From contig NZ_MDDV01000019.1 in assembly GCF_001854885.1 (NCBI RefSeq), positions 24,893 through 88,892 on the forward strand: a stretch of DNA of 64,000 bases, in the 5' to 3' direction. This stretch comes from Ensifer sp. LCM 4579. Lineage in GTDB: Bacteria; Pseudomonadota; Alphaproteobacteria; Rhizobiales; Rhizobiaceae. Below the pieces are notes generated by a model. The model saw only the letters and a program-made list of their open reading frames with translations. It was not told the origin of the DNA and ran no database searches. Numbering within the stretch: the stretch's first letter is position 1; every line of letters begins with the position of its first letter. The translations under genes were made by a program, and so were the position numbers. This document shows positions 18,582 through 28,009 of this stretch, in pieces.

Positions 18582-20861
18582 CTAATCGACGAACACGCGA
18601 ACGGTGGCCGCGCGCCCCAACGCATCGATCACGGTCAGCGTCGAATAGCCGCCGCCGTCCGGGCTCCACTGGCTCACTCTCCGCCGCGTGATCTCCGGCA
18701 GCGGCCGGCCATTCGCGAGCCAGCGGAAGGGCGCACGGCCGCCCTGCAGCTTCAGCGTAAGAGGCATGATCGCTTTGCCGGCCCTGGCGCCGAGCTCCAC
18801 CCGCGCGCCCTCCGGCGGGAAGACAATCGTCGGCGCCGCTTCCCGGATCGATGACTGAGGCAGTCCGCTTGCCGTCGTCGAGAAACGCCGCTGGCCGACC
18901 GGCAGCTCGGTCTGAGAGATGCGAAGGGCGCCGGCCGGCGCGTCCGGCAATGGGGTCAGGGGAATGCCGGCTTTGGCGAAGGCCGCAAACAGGATCGGCG
19001 CCGCCGCACCATAACCGGTCAGCCCGGGCACGGCGCCATTGTCGGGTCGGCCGACCCAAACACCGAGCACGTAACGGCCGTCGAAGCCGATGGACCAGGC
19101 ATCGCGATAGCCATAGCTGGTGCCCGTCTTGTAGGCGATACCCCGTTGACGATTGCCGGCCGGCGGCAGCACGCCGGAGAGAATGTCGGCGACATGCCAG
19201 GCGGCGACGTTGGACAGCAGCGGCTCGCCGCCGATCAGGCCTGCCTTGCCCTCGACGCCGTCGCCGAGGCGAACAGGCCAGCCGCGATTGGCTAGTCCCG
19301 CATAGAGTTGGACGAGATCGCGAAGCGTGATGCCGGCGCCGCCGAGGCCGATGGCGAGCCCCGGCGCTTCGTTTGGCGGAACGGCGAGGCGCACCTCCGC
19401 CCTGCGGAAGCGCACCATCAGCCGCGCGGGGCCGATGGCGTCAAGCAGCCGGATTGCCGGCACGTTGAGGGAGAGCTGCAGCGCCTGGCGAATGCTGACA
19501 TCGCCCTGATAGCTCATGTCGAAATTGCGCGGCCGATAGCCGAAGAAGTCCGCCGGCCGGTCCTCGATGATCGTCTCCTGGGCGATCAGCCCCTCTTCGA
19601 AGGCAAGCCCGTAGATGAAAGGCTTCAAGGTCGAGCCGGGCGAGCGTATGATCCGCGACATGTCTATCCAGCCGGAGCGACTGGCGTCGAAATAATCGGC
19701 CGAACCCACTTCGCCGACGATCTCACCGGTTCGGATATCGGCCATCACCATTGCGACCGAGACCTTCGGGCCCAGTCTCGCTGCTCCGTCGCGCGCCACG
19801 CTTTCGAGACCCCGCTGGATGTCGCGGCGAAGCGTCGTGTGATGCCGAAGCGCCTTCGGTTCCTTTCGGAGCGCCGCTTCGGCCAGATGCGCCGCATAGG
19901 CCGGAAGCTGGAGGCGGCGGTTTGGAATGGGCGCCATCGCGGCGCGCTCGGCCTCGCCTTCGCCAAGGACCTTGGCAACGGCCATGCGGGTCAGAACCCG
20001 TTGGCGAGCCGCTTCCGCGGCCGCGACGTTGCGGTCCGGCCGGCGTTTTTCCGGAAGCTGGGGCAGGGCGACGAGGAGTGCCGATTCGGCGACCGAAAGC
20101 CGGCGCGGCTCCTTGCCGAACCAGGCGAGGCTCGCCGCGCGCACGCCTTCGAGATTGCCGCCATAGGGCGCATGGGTGAGATAGAGATCGAGGATTTCAT
20201 CCTTGCCGAGCCGCCGCTCGATCTGGATTGCACGGGCGATCTGCCTGAGCTTCGCTGCAAGCGTGCGGCTCTCGCGTGGTTCGATCAACCGCGCCACCTG
20301 CATGGAAAGCGTCGACGCGCCGGATACGATCCGGCCGTTCGTTAAGAATTGCAGCGCCGCCCGCCCGAGCGCCAGGAGGTCGACGCCGTGGTGTTCGCGA
20401 AAACGCTGGTCCTCATAGGCGATCAGCATCTGGATAAAACGCGGATCGACGTCCTCGACGGTGGTCTTCAGCCGCCAGAGGCCGTCCTCGGTGGCGAAGG
20501 CGCGCAGCAGATGGCCGTCTCTGTCGAGGACCTCGCGTGAATACACTTGCGCATTTTGGAGAGGCGGCGGAAAGGCCCTGTCCGCCCAAGCGAGGGCGAG
20601 GGCTGCAAGCGCGGTGATGACAAGGCCGATCGGCAAGGCGATCAGGATGACCGTTGCAAAGCGCCGGGATCCGCTATTGCCGAGTTCGGCGATACCCCCC
20701 TCTGCCCTGCCCGTCCTCCGCAGCAGCTGCGCTGCAGCTCCGGAGGGTGGACCGGGCAGGGCAGAGGGGGGTGATGCGGAGGCACCGCCTTCACTGATCA
20801 CCCCCAGCCGCTTGAGCAACCGCCTTGGCACGCCAATAAAGAGCTTTCGCCGAAAGGACAT
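18582..20861 (-). CDS. pbpC: Penicillin-binding protein 1C (bifunctional transglycosylase/transpeptidase)
   Basis: 759 aa. Peptidoglycan glycosyltransferase (GT51) plus penicillin-binding transpeptidase, anchored by one helix (ATVILIALPIGLVITALAAL). GT51 motifs are YEDQRFREHHGVD and SGASTLSMQVARL. The transpeptidase has S-T-L-K in PGSTLKPFIYG, SLN in LQLSLNVPA and KTG in YKTGTSYGYRDAWSIG. A BiPBP_C-type beta domain ends the protein. It starts 9 bases after the alpha-2-macroglobulin stop (ATG 20861; GTG one codon earlier). The N tail before the membrane helix contains about 26 residues encoded by an intragenic palindromic repeat. Confidence 0.92.
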   Translation of the reverse strand: MSFRRKLFIGVPRRLLKRLGVISEGGASASPPSALPGPPSGAAAQLLRRTGRAEGGIAELGNSGSRRFATVILIALPIGLVITALAALALAWADRAFPPPLQNAQVYSREVLDRDGHLLRAFATEDGLWRLKTTVEDVDPRFIQMLIAYEDQRFREHHGVDLLALGRAALQFLTNGRIVSGASTLSMQVARLIEPRESRTLAAKLRQIARAIQIERRLGKDEILDLYLTHAPYGGNLEGVRAASLAWFGKEPRRLSVAESALLVALPQLPEKRRPDRNVAAAEAARQRVLTRMAVAKVLGEGEAERAAMAPIPNRRLQLPAYAAHLAEAALRKEPKALRHHTTLRRDIQRGLESVARDGAARLGPKVSVAMVMADIRTGEIVGEVGSADYFDASRSGWIDMSRIIRSPGSTLKPFIYGLAFEEGLIAQETIIEDRPADFFGYRPRNFDMSYQGDVSIRQALQLSLNVPAIRLLDAIGPARLMVRFRRAEVRLAVPPNEAPGLAIGLGGAGITLRDLVQLYAGLANRGWPVRLGDGVEGKAGLIGGEPLLSNVAAWHVADILSGVLPPAGNRQRGIAYKTGTSYGYRDAWSIGFDGRYVLGVWVGRPDNGAVPGLTGYGAAAPILFAAFAKAGIPLTPLPDAPAGALRISQTELPVGQRRFSTTASGLPQSSIREAAPTIVFPPEGARVELGARAGKAIMPLTLKLQGGRAPFRWLANGRPLPEITRRRVSQWSPDGGGYSTLTVIDALGRAATVRVFVD
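20695..20771. repeat. Palindromic repeat inserted inside the pbpC coding sequence
   Basis: A 77-base element has 18-base perfect inverted arms, CCCCCCTCTGCCCTGCCC (20695-20712) and its complement (20754-20771). An inner core shares the GTCCACCCTCCG and GCTGCGGAGGACGGGCAGGG blocks with the intergenic repeat at 14732-14771. It is read through in frame and encodes pbpC residues of Pro/Ala/Gly/Arg-rich composition (PPSALPGPPSGAAAQLLRR...). Confidence 0.9.
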
Positions 20862-20870
20862 CACACGTAC

Positions 20871-23800
20871 CTACCGGGCTGCCAATACCTCCATGCGACC
20901 GGTCGCCGTGCGCGCCGAGAATTGCGGCCGGTACATGTCCTCGACGCTTGCGGCGGGGTGATCATAGACACCGGGTGTCACGGCGCGTACGACATACGCA
21001 AGCGTGATTTCCCGGTTGTCACCGGCCGCGCGATCGAAGGCCGCGACGAAGCGGTCGCTGCGGAACTCGGTATGGGCGGCTTCCACATCGCCGATCCACT
21101 CGAAATTCGAAAGCTGTGCGCTGTCGACGAGGCTCGGATTGTCGATCTCGAACCCGGCCGGCAGCAGATCGGTGATCAGCACGCGCGACGGCCAGGCATT
21201 GCTCTCGGTGACTTTGAGCACGACCACGTAGCGCTCGTTCTGCCGCGCCTCGCTGGCATTCGCCTCCGCCCCGTCGAGCGTGTAATAGGTTCGCTCGATG
21301 GAGAAACCGTCGCCGCCCGCCGAAAGCGGTTGGGCGGGGGCCGCCACGGTCGTCACCACGGCGGAAACGGCATCGGATCCCTTGTTCCGGATCACCACCG
21401 GATGGGTCATCAGGGCATCGCCGCCGATGCGGGCGGCGTAGCTGCCCGAGCGTTCGGCGCCATTCACCTCCAGCCGCATGCGCTCGTCGCCGCCCTCGAT
21501 GGCGCGCGCGGCGAGCAGCATCCAGGTCTGCTCCTGCGTGCTGGTATATTTCGCCTCTTGCCATTTTCTGGCGACGATCCTCGAAAGCTCGGGAATGATC
21601 GGCGGGACCGGCCGGCTTTCAGCCGCAAGCGCCAGCACCGCGGCATCGTCGCGCAATGAGGAGCCGTAGTCGGAGCGGGCGAGGCTGACATTGATGAGGC
21701 CCGTCGACATGTTGACGGCCGCCGCGAAGATGTCCTGCGAGCGCTGGGCATCGCCATAGAGTGCAAGCGCCGCGGCGATATGGGCCTTGGCAAGCGGTGT
21801 CGGGAAGTCGTTCAGCATCGTCTCGGCGTAGTAGCGCAGGTCGCTGATCGCCGCCTTGCGGTTGCGCGCAAGCACATAGAGGGCATAGGCGATCTCGTTG
21901 CCACGCTCCTGGACATTGGTCTCGTAGCTCAAGGCGTTCTGCAGGTTTTCCAGCGCCTGAACCATCGCCTGCTCCGGGACTTCGTATTTCTGCTCGCGCG
22001 CGCGGGTCAGGAAGTCGGTGACATAGGCGTCGAGCCACAGGTCGCCGTAACCCGGGCCCCAGAGCCCGAAGCTCCCCGAAGAGGACTGATAGGACAACAC
22101 GCGGTATATTGCTTCCTGAACGCGCTTGCCCACGCCTTCATCCTCGGCGAGGCCGGACTGTCTCGAAAGCTCGCTCAAATAGAGAAGCGGCAGGGCGCGG
22201 CTCGTCGTCTGCTCGGCGCAGCCATAAGGGTAGCGGTCGAGCGTCATCAGAAGCGCGGGAATGTCGAAAGCAGCCGAGCGGGTTACATTGAGGCTGACGG
22301 AGGCGCCCTGAAGCACGCTGTCTGCAAGCAGCTGATCGTCTATGGTCAAGCTGCTGCCGGCGGCGATCGACACCACCTGCCGCCGGGTGACGGGCAACGC
22401 GGCCGGGCGAACCGGAACATTCAGAACCTGTTCGAGCGATTGGCCTGCAGCGTCCTTGAGCGTCACCGTGACCAGGCCGTCGCCCGGATATTGGCCCTCG
22501 ATCGGCAGGGTGAGGGTGGATCGGCCTCCGGCATCGAGCCGGAGGGTGTCGGCTGCCATCTGCTCGACGGTGAGCGGTCCGTTCGTCGCCACCTGCAACT
22601 GGTAGTCGCCGGCCGGTCCGTCCGTATTGGCGATGTCGAGCCTCAATTCCCCCCGGTCTCCGGGTGCGAGGAATTTCGGCAGGCTGGCGGTCACGACCAC
22701 CGGATCGCGGATCACCACGTCCTTTGACGCGTGCCCGACGCCGGCCTTCGTCCAGGCGACGGCCATGACACGCGCCGTACCGTTGAACTGCGGAATGTCG
22801 AAGCGGATGTCTGCCCTGCCATCCGCATCGAGCTTCACCGGGCCGGAGAAGAAGGCGACGAGCTTTTCAGTGGGCGGACTCCCCTGCAGCGCCATTTGTC
22901 CGCCGTCGCCGCCGGTGCGCAGCCGTCCGGTCGCGCCAAGCGATCCGTCGATGAGGCGGCCATAGAAATCCCGTATTTCGAGACCGAGCCGCCGCTGGCC
23001 GAAATACCAGCCGTCGGGATCGGGCGCCTCGTAGCGGGTGAGATTGAGAATGCCGACGTCGACGGCGGCGACCGTGACATAGGCGTCTTCCCCGGCACCG
23101 GCGCCTTCGACCTTGACGCCGATATCGAGCGGCCGGCGCGGCATCGCCTTCTCGGGCGTGTCAAGGCTGACCGCGAGCTTGCGCCCGGCCGGATCGACGG
23201 CAACCCACTTGATGCCGATCGCGCGCATCGGCATCCGGCTTTCCTGGGCATCGCCCGGGCGGTAGAGGGTCGCGGTGACATAGGCGCCCGCACCCCATTC
23301 GGCGGTGACCGGCAGTTCCACCTCGCCGCCCGCCTCGGCAATCGTCGCCGTCTTCGTCGCGATCAGCCTTTCCGTGCCGACGGTTACCAGCAGTTCGCCG
23401 GCGAAGCGTGGCGAGACCTTGAGCTTTGCGGTCTCGCCAATCGCGTAATTCTCCTTGTCGAGGGCGATCTCGAGTCCGTCAGGGGTCTCGGTCGAGGTGG
23501 CCTCGACATACCAGCCGGCGTCGAACTCGACGCTTGAAGCGGGTCCACCGACGGCTGCCGTTTCGATCTCGAGCCTGTAACGGCCCCAGCCGACCGGCAC
23601 GGAGATATCGCCGCCGTTCTCGGTCACGTCGAGCGTGCCGTTCGCCACCTGTCTGGTGGAGATGATCGGCTCGTATTTCCAGGCGGTGCCCTCGCGATAC
23701 CATTGATAATTCCGCTCGACGCTGATCAGCTTCCAGAGGAGGCCAGGCATTGCGATCTTGGCGCCATCCGGACCAACCGCGATCACATGAAATTTGCCGA

Positions 23801-26324
23801 CCGAATTTTCGGCGAGGTCACCGGTAAATTCCGGCTTGATGCCGATCATCGCGCCCTCCGGCTTCACCGGAAGCGTGAGCGAGCGCTCGACGGCCCGTCC
23901 GCCGCCCTCGCGCATGCGCAGCGACACCTTGGCGTTCAGCAACTGGGTCGTCGCGGGCACATCGCCGAGATCGACGTCGAAGACGGCCCTCCCATCCGCG
24001 TCGAGCGGTTCGAGACCCTCGAGCGGCAGGCGCGCTTCCTCGCCCGCTTCCTCATCGGCGAAGCCGAAGAAATATCCCTTGAAGGCCTCGCTTTCCCGCG
24101 TCGGCTTGACCGATACCTCGCCCTCGAGCGTGAGGCCCGCGGCCGGCGCGCCGTAAAGGAACCGGCCCTGGACGGCGACCTCTATGGACGTTCCGAGTTC
24201 GATCTCCCGGGCGTCGCTCGTCAGGTCGAATTCGGTCCGGTCCGGCACGAAATCGTCGACGAGGAACTGCTTCTCGCCGATCGCCGAGCCCTTGGGATCG
24301 GTGAAGATCTGCATGGTCCAGGTGCCGCGCATCGCGTTTTCGGTGAGCGGCAGGTCGAGCGTGTGGCCTCCAAGCTTGCCGCCATTGCTGACCAGTCGCC
24401 GGTCCTCGACCCCATCGGGCCGCAGGAAGACGAAGGTGAGCGGCAGATTCTCGATCGCCTGGGAATCGACGTCGCGCGCAAGCGCTGCGGCATGCACCGT
24501 CTCGCCGGCGCGATAGATGCCCCGTTCGGTCCAGGCGAATATGTCGATCGCCCCCGGTGCCGGCCTGCCGGTGACGCCGCGGTCTGACAGATCGAAGCCG
24601 GCGCGCGTCATGTCCAGGAAGACATAGTCGCCATCATCATTGCGTGCGGTAATGACGGCCGGCGTCATGCTGGCGGTGCCGCGGATCAGTCCGGCGTCGA
24701 AGGCAGCGCGCCCATCCGTGTCGGTGATGGCGGTTCCGAGCACCTCGTTGTTCTTAGCGATGAGCTGCAGTTCGACGCCGGCCATCGGCTTGGCGCTGGC
24801 CAGCGAACGGACGAAGACCGAGAGCCCATCGGTGCCGGCAAAGGTGGAGACGCCGATGTCGGAGACGATGAACCATTGCGTGGCGCGGGCATCCCAATCC
24901 TGGGTGAGGCCGGTGGCGGAGACTGCGGTGAGCACATAGACGCCCGGCTTGCGTTCGGGCAGCACCTCGTCGACCGGGAAGCTCGTCACCACTTCCTTGT
25001 TGAGGTCGCTCGCGACGTCGATGCTGCCCTGCCAGACGAGTTCGCCATTGTCGGCCTCGATGCGCTCTGCGCTATAGCCGTCGAGCTGGGTGAGGAATTG
25101 AGAGCTTGCAAGCAGTGACGCGATGCTTCGGTCGCCGACGCGGTAGAGCTTGAGATTGGCGCTTTCCGTATTCACCGACACGATCGGAATGCCGCGCCGC
25201 GCGGTCGACGGCAGCACGAAGCTGTCGCCGGTAAAACGCACCATCGGTGCCCGGTCCTTCACATAGATGTCGAGCGTCACCGGGGCTTCGATGATCTCGT
25301 CGACGGCGGAGGGCAGGCCGGTGCGGAGCGCGAGCTTATAGCGCTGGCCATGCGCCAGACCTTCGACGCAAATCTCGCTGCCCTTGGCCTCGACCGCCTT
25401 CGGCGCGGTGCCGTCGAGCGTCACGAACGAGGCATAATCCGGGCCGTTCTTCAACAGCTGTTCGGAAAATTGAACGCAGGCGCGCGGGCTGGCGCTGTCC
25501 GCGTCGATGGTGTGGCCGGTGACCCGGAAACCCTGCCTTGCCCTGAGATCGAGATAGGCGGTCTCGACGGTCTTCGCCTGCACGAGCTCGAGGCTCGCCT
25601 TGTAGGCGCTGAGCGCGGCGCGATAGTTCTGCAGGTTCTCGAGCGCCTGGGCGAGGATCGCGAGTGCATCCGCGCGGCTTTCCGTCGTGCGCGTTAGCTG
25701 GTAACCGTTGAGCGCGGCGAGCGCCGCCTCACTTGCCAGATCCATACCGCCGGTGAAGCGGTTCGCGGCGCGGGCCGTTTCGAGCCACAGTTGAGCATCG
25801 TCCGGGCTGATCGCCAGGGCGCCGCGAAAAGCCTTGAGAGCGCTCGCAAAGTTGCCCGCTGTCAACTCGTTGCGCGCCGTTTCGATCAGGGCGTTGACGC
25901 CAAAACCGAGCTGATCGTCGGTTAAGGCAAGGCCCGATTTGACCTCGCGCGCTTGCTGAAAGAGGTCGTCGGAGACGAAGGAAAGACGTGGCGCGGCGCC
26001 GATATCAGGCTCGCCGCTCGCGGTCTCCGTGACTTTGCCGGCGATCGCACCCTTGAATGTGTTCAACTGATTGAAGTCGGATTTGAGGAAGCACCACTTC
26101 ACCTTGGGATTGTAGGTGAAGGCGCGGCAGGATCGGTCGGCGAGGCAGGCGCTCTGGCATTCGTCGAGAGAGACGTTCTGCTCGGTGCGCAGGTCGAAGC
26201 CGAAATAGTCGGCATCGTCGGCGATTTCGACCTTGCGCTCCGTTTCAGCCGCCGCCGCAGGCGTTGCAAGCGAGACAAGCGCAAGAAGAAGAGTGGAAAG
26301 GCCGAGAAACGCGCGCACAGACAT
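20871..26324 (-). CDS. Bacterial alpha-2-macroglobulin family protein (YfhM/ECAM-like)
   Basis: 1817 aa. Periplasmic protease trap thought to protect the cell when the wall is breached. The signal peptide is MSVRAFLGLSTLLLAL to ATPAAAAE, with the ATG at 26324 behind GGGAGGA. Then come a PAN/apple-like domain (C-rich, CQSACLADRSCRAFTYNP), TPR-like helices (FASALKAFRGALAISPD), the MG/A2M_N domains, a bait-like region and the thioester motif C-A-E-Q (Cys1369, YPYGCAEQTT). The alpha-alpha toroid follows. pbpC is next in the operon, the classic A2M-PBP1C pairing. The variant CAEQ instead of CLEQ keeps the Cys and Gln needed for the thioester. Confidence 0.92.
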   Translation of the reverse strand: MSVRAFLGLSTLLLALVSLATPAAAAETERKVEIADDADYFGFDLRTEQNVSLDECQSACLADRSCRAFTYNPKVKWCFLKSDFNQLNTFKGAIAGKVTETASGEPDIGAAPRLSFVSDDLFQQAREVKSGLALTDDQLGFGVNALIETARNELTAGNFASALKAFRGALAISPDDAQLWLETARAANRFTGGMDLASEAALAALNGYQLTRTTESRADALAILAQALENLQNYRAALSAYKASLELVQAKTVETAYLDLRARQGFRVTGHTIDADSASPRACVQFSEQLLKNGPDYASFVTLDGTAPKAVEAKGSEICVEGLAHGQRYKLALRTGLPSAVDEIIEAPVTLDIYVKDRAPMVRFTGDSFVLPSTARRGIPIVSVNTESANLKLYRVGDRSIASLLASSQFLTQLDGYSAERIEADNGELVWQGSIDVASDLNKEVVTSFPVDEVLPERKPGVYVLTAVSATGLTQDWDARATQWFIVSDIGVSTFAGTDGLSVFVRSLASAKPMAGVELQLIAKNNEVLGTAITDTDGRAAFDAGLIRGTASMTPAVITARNDDGDYVFLDMTRAGFDLSDRGVTGRPAPGAIDIFAWTERGIYRAGETVHAAALARDVDSQAIENLPLTFVFLRPDGVEDRRLVSNGGKLGGHTLDLPLTENAMRGTWTMQIFTDPKGSAIGEKQFLVDDFVPDRTEFDLTSDAREIELGTSIEVAVQGRFLYGAPAAGLTLEGEVSVKPTRESEAFKGYFFGFADEEAGEEARLPLEGLEPLDADGRAVFDVDLGDVPATTQLLNAKVSLRMREGGGRAVERSLTLPVKPEGAMIGIKPEFTGDLAENSVGKFHVIAVGPDGAKIAMPGLLWKLISVERNYQWYREGTAWKYEPIISTRQVANGTLDVTENGGDISVPVGWGRYRLEIETAAVGGPASSVEFDAGWYVEATSTETPDGLEIALDKENYAIGETAKLKVSPRFAGELLVTVGTERLIATKTATIAEAGGEVELPVTAEWGAGAYVTATLYRPGDAQESRMPMRAIGIKWVAVDPAGRKLAVSLDTPEKAMPRRPLDIGVKVEGAGAGEDAYVTVAAVDVGILNLTRYEAPDPDGWYFGQRRLGLEIRDFYGRLIDGSLGATGRLRTGGDGGQMALQGSPPTEKLVAFFSGPVKLDADGRADIRFDIPQFNGTARVMAVAWTKAGVGHASKDVVIRDPVVVTASLPKFLAPGDRGELRLDIANTDGPAGDYQLQVATNGPLTVEQMAADTLRLDAGGRSTLTLPIEGQYPGDGLVTVTLKDAAGQSLEQVLNVPVRPAALPVTRRQVVSIAAGSSLTIDDQLLADSVLQGASVSLNVTRSAAFDIPALLMTLDRYPYGCAEQTTSRALPLLYLSELSRQSGLAEDEGVGKRVQEAIYRVLSYQSSSGSFGLWGPGYGDLWLDAYVTDFLTRAREQKYEVPEQAMVQALENLQNALSYETNVQERGNEIAYALYVLARNRKAAISDLRYYAETMLNDFPTPLAKAHIAAALALYGDAQRSQDIFAAAVNMSTGLINVSLARSDYGSSLRDDAAVLALAAESRPVPPIIPELSRIVARKWQEAKYTSTQEQTWMLLAARAIEGGDERMRLEVNGAERSGSYAARIGGDALMTHPVVIRNKGSDAVSAVVTTVAAPAQPLSAGGDGFSIERTYYTLDGAEANASEARQNERYVVVLKVTESNAWPSRVLITDLLPAGFEIDNPSLVDSAQLSNFEWIGDVEAAHTEFRSDRFVAAFDRAAGDNREITLAYVVRAVTPGVYDHPAASVEDMYRPQFSARTATGRMEVLAAR

Positions 26325-26443
26325 GATGTCCTCCCAAGGCTGCCCGCTTCGAGTGAGCATCACTCTTCCAATCTTCCCCAAGCCTTGTCAACCGAGCATT
26401 AAGCAATCTGGATGTTGCAACCATAGGCAAGCGTCGGCGAGGT

Positions 26444-27181
26444 TCAGGAGCCGGTCGGTGCAAAACCGCGCATGGCGCCGGTATAGAGTTTGGGAAGCGG
26501 CGTGGCATAGGAACTGCGCTTGCTGGTTTTGAGCCCTTGCGCGACCAGTGCTTCCGCCTGCTTGACCGCCGCCGCCACGCCGTCGATAACCGGCACGCCA
26601 TAGTCCCGCTGGAGGGAGCGGGCGAGATCAGCCATGCCGGCGCAGCCGAGCACGATTGCCTCGGCGCCGTCTTCCTCGAGCGCGCGCTCGATCTGGCGCT
26701 TGAGCTTCTGGAGTGCGCCGGAGGCCTCGTCTTCGAGTTCCAGCACAGGGATATCGGCGGCGCGAACCTTCGCCCGGCCGACCATGCCGTAGTGGCGGAT
26801 GAGGTTTTCGATCAATGTGCGGGACCGTTCGAGCGTGGTGACGACGGTGAAGCGCTGCGCGAGCAGCGCCGCGGTGATCACCGCGGACTCGCAAAGCCCG
26901 AGGACCGGAATATCGGCAAGCGCGCGCGCTGCATCGAGCCCCGTATCGTCGAAGCAGGCGATGATCGCGGCCTGCGCCCCTGCGGCTTCGCCCTCGCGGA
27001 TCTCCGTGAGGAGGCCGGGCACGGCAATCGCCCCGTCATAGTGCCCCTCGATCGAGGCCGGCCCGCTCTTGGATGTGGCGGCGATGATTTCGGTGCCGTG
27101 GCCGGCGACTGCCCGTGCGGCCAATGCTGCCTTCTCGCTCATCGAGGCGGTGGTGTTCGGATTGACGATCAGGATGCGCAT
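26444..27181 (-). CDS. Asp/Glu/hydantoin racemase family protein
   Basis: 245 aa. Two-cysteine racemase fold; family members racemise aspartate, glutamate or 5-substituted hydantoins without cofactor. MRILIVNPNTTASMSE is the hydantoin-racemase style start. The catalytic cysteines are in AIIACFDD and VLGCAGM. It is the last gene of a minus-strand operon with a polyamine-type ABC transporter, 5 bases after the permease stop, suggesting it acts on the imported compound. No hydantoinase or carbamoylase lies nearby, so substrate is open. Confidence 0.85.
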   Translation of the reverse strand: MRILIVNPNTTASMSEKAALAARAVAGHGTEIIAATSKSGPASIEGHYDGAIAVPGLLTEIREGEAAGAQAAIIACFDDTGLDAARALADIPVLGLCESAVITAALLAQRFTVVTTLERSRTLIENLIRHYGMVGRAKVRAADIPVLELEDEASGALQKLKRQIERALEEDGAEAIVLGCAGMADLARSLQRDYGVPVIDGVAAAVKQAEALVAQGLKTSKRSSYATPLPKLYTGAMRGFAPTGS

Positions 27182-27186
27182 GGATG

Positions 27187-28008
27187 TCAGCTTGGCTTTG
27201 CCTGCCGGCGCCGCAGCAAAAGGATGACGGCAACCGTCAGGAGGATAACGGTGAAGGAGAAGAGCGTCGTGACCGTGCCGAGCGCATAGAGCACCGGCGT
27301 CGTCACATTGGTGGTCATGGCGTAGATTTCGAGCGGCAGGGTATTGTAGGTGCCGGACGTCATCAGGGTGCGGGCGAATTCGTCATAGGAGAGGGTGAAA
27401 CCGAAGAGGCCGACGCCGACCAGACTCGGTGCGATCATCGGCAGCACCACGTGGCGGAAGGTCTGCCAGGGCGTGGCGCCCAGATCGCGCGCGGCCTCCT
27501 CATAGGCCGGCGAGAAGCGGTTGAAGACGGCGAACATGATCAGCACGCCGAAAGGCAGCGTCCAGGTCAGGTGCGCACCGAAGCCGGACGAATACCAGGC
27601 GGGTTTGAGCCCGAACTGCTGGAAGACGACGCCGATGCCGAGCGAGATGATGATCGAGGGTACGACGAGGCTTGCGACCGTCAGGTAGAAGAGAGCGGTG
27701 GAGCCGCGAAACCGGTTTCGAAAAGCGAGGCCCGCGAGCAATGCGACAACGACATTAGCGACCATGACCATGAGCCCGAGCGCGAAGGATCGGCGGAACG
27801 AGGCACCGAAGTCACCGACCGCCTGCTTCTCGAAAAGATTGTAGAACCAGTGCAGCGAAACCCCGTTCAGCGGAAAGGTGAGGCCGCCATCCGGTCCCTG
27901 GAAGGAGAGGATGACGATGGCCGACAGCGGGCCGTAGAGGAACAGGACGAACAGCGCGAAGAAGATCGCGAGAATATAGAATTCCTTGGTGCGGGTTTCA
28001 CGGTTCAT
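27187..28008 (-). CDS. ABC transporter permease, spermidine/putrescine (PotC) type
   Basis: 273 aa with six predicted membrane helices and the permease EAA-like loop EEAARDLGATPWQTFRHVVLPMIAP. It forms the channel with the upstream PotB-type permease; one base separates the two genes. Substrate group by family is polyamines or related amino compounds. Confidence 0.9.
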   Translation of the reverse strand: MNRETRTKEFYILAIFFALFVLFLYGPLSAIVILSFQGPDGGLTFPLNGVSLHWFYNLFEKQAVGDFGASFRRSFALGLMVMVANVVVALLAGLAFRNRFRGSTALFYLTVASLVVPSIIISLGIGVVFQQFGLKPAWYSSGFGAHLTWTLPFGVLIMFAVFNRFSPAYEEAARDLGATPWQTFRHVVLPMIAPSLVGVGLFGFTLSYDEFARTLMTSGTYNTLPLEIYAMTTNVTTPVLYALGTVTTLFSFTVILLTVAVILLLRRRQAKPS

Positions 28009-28009
28009 C

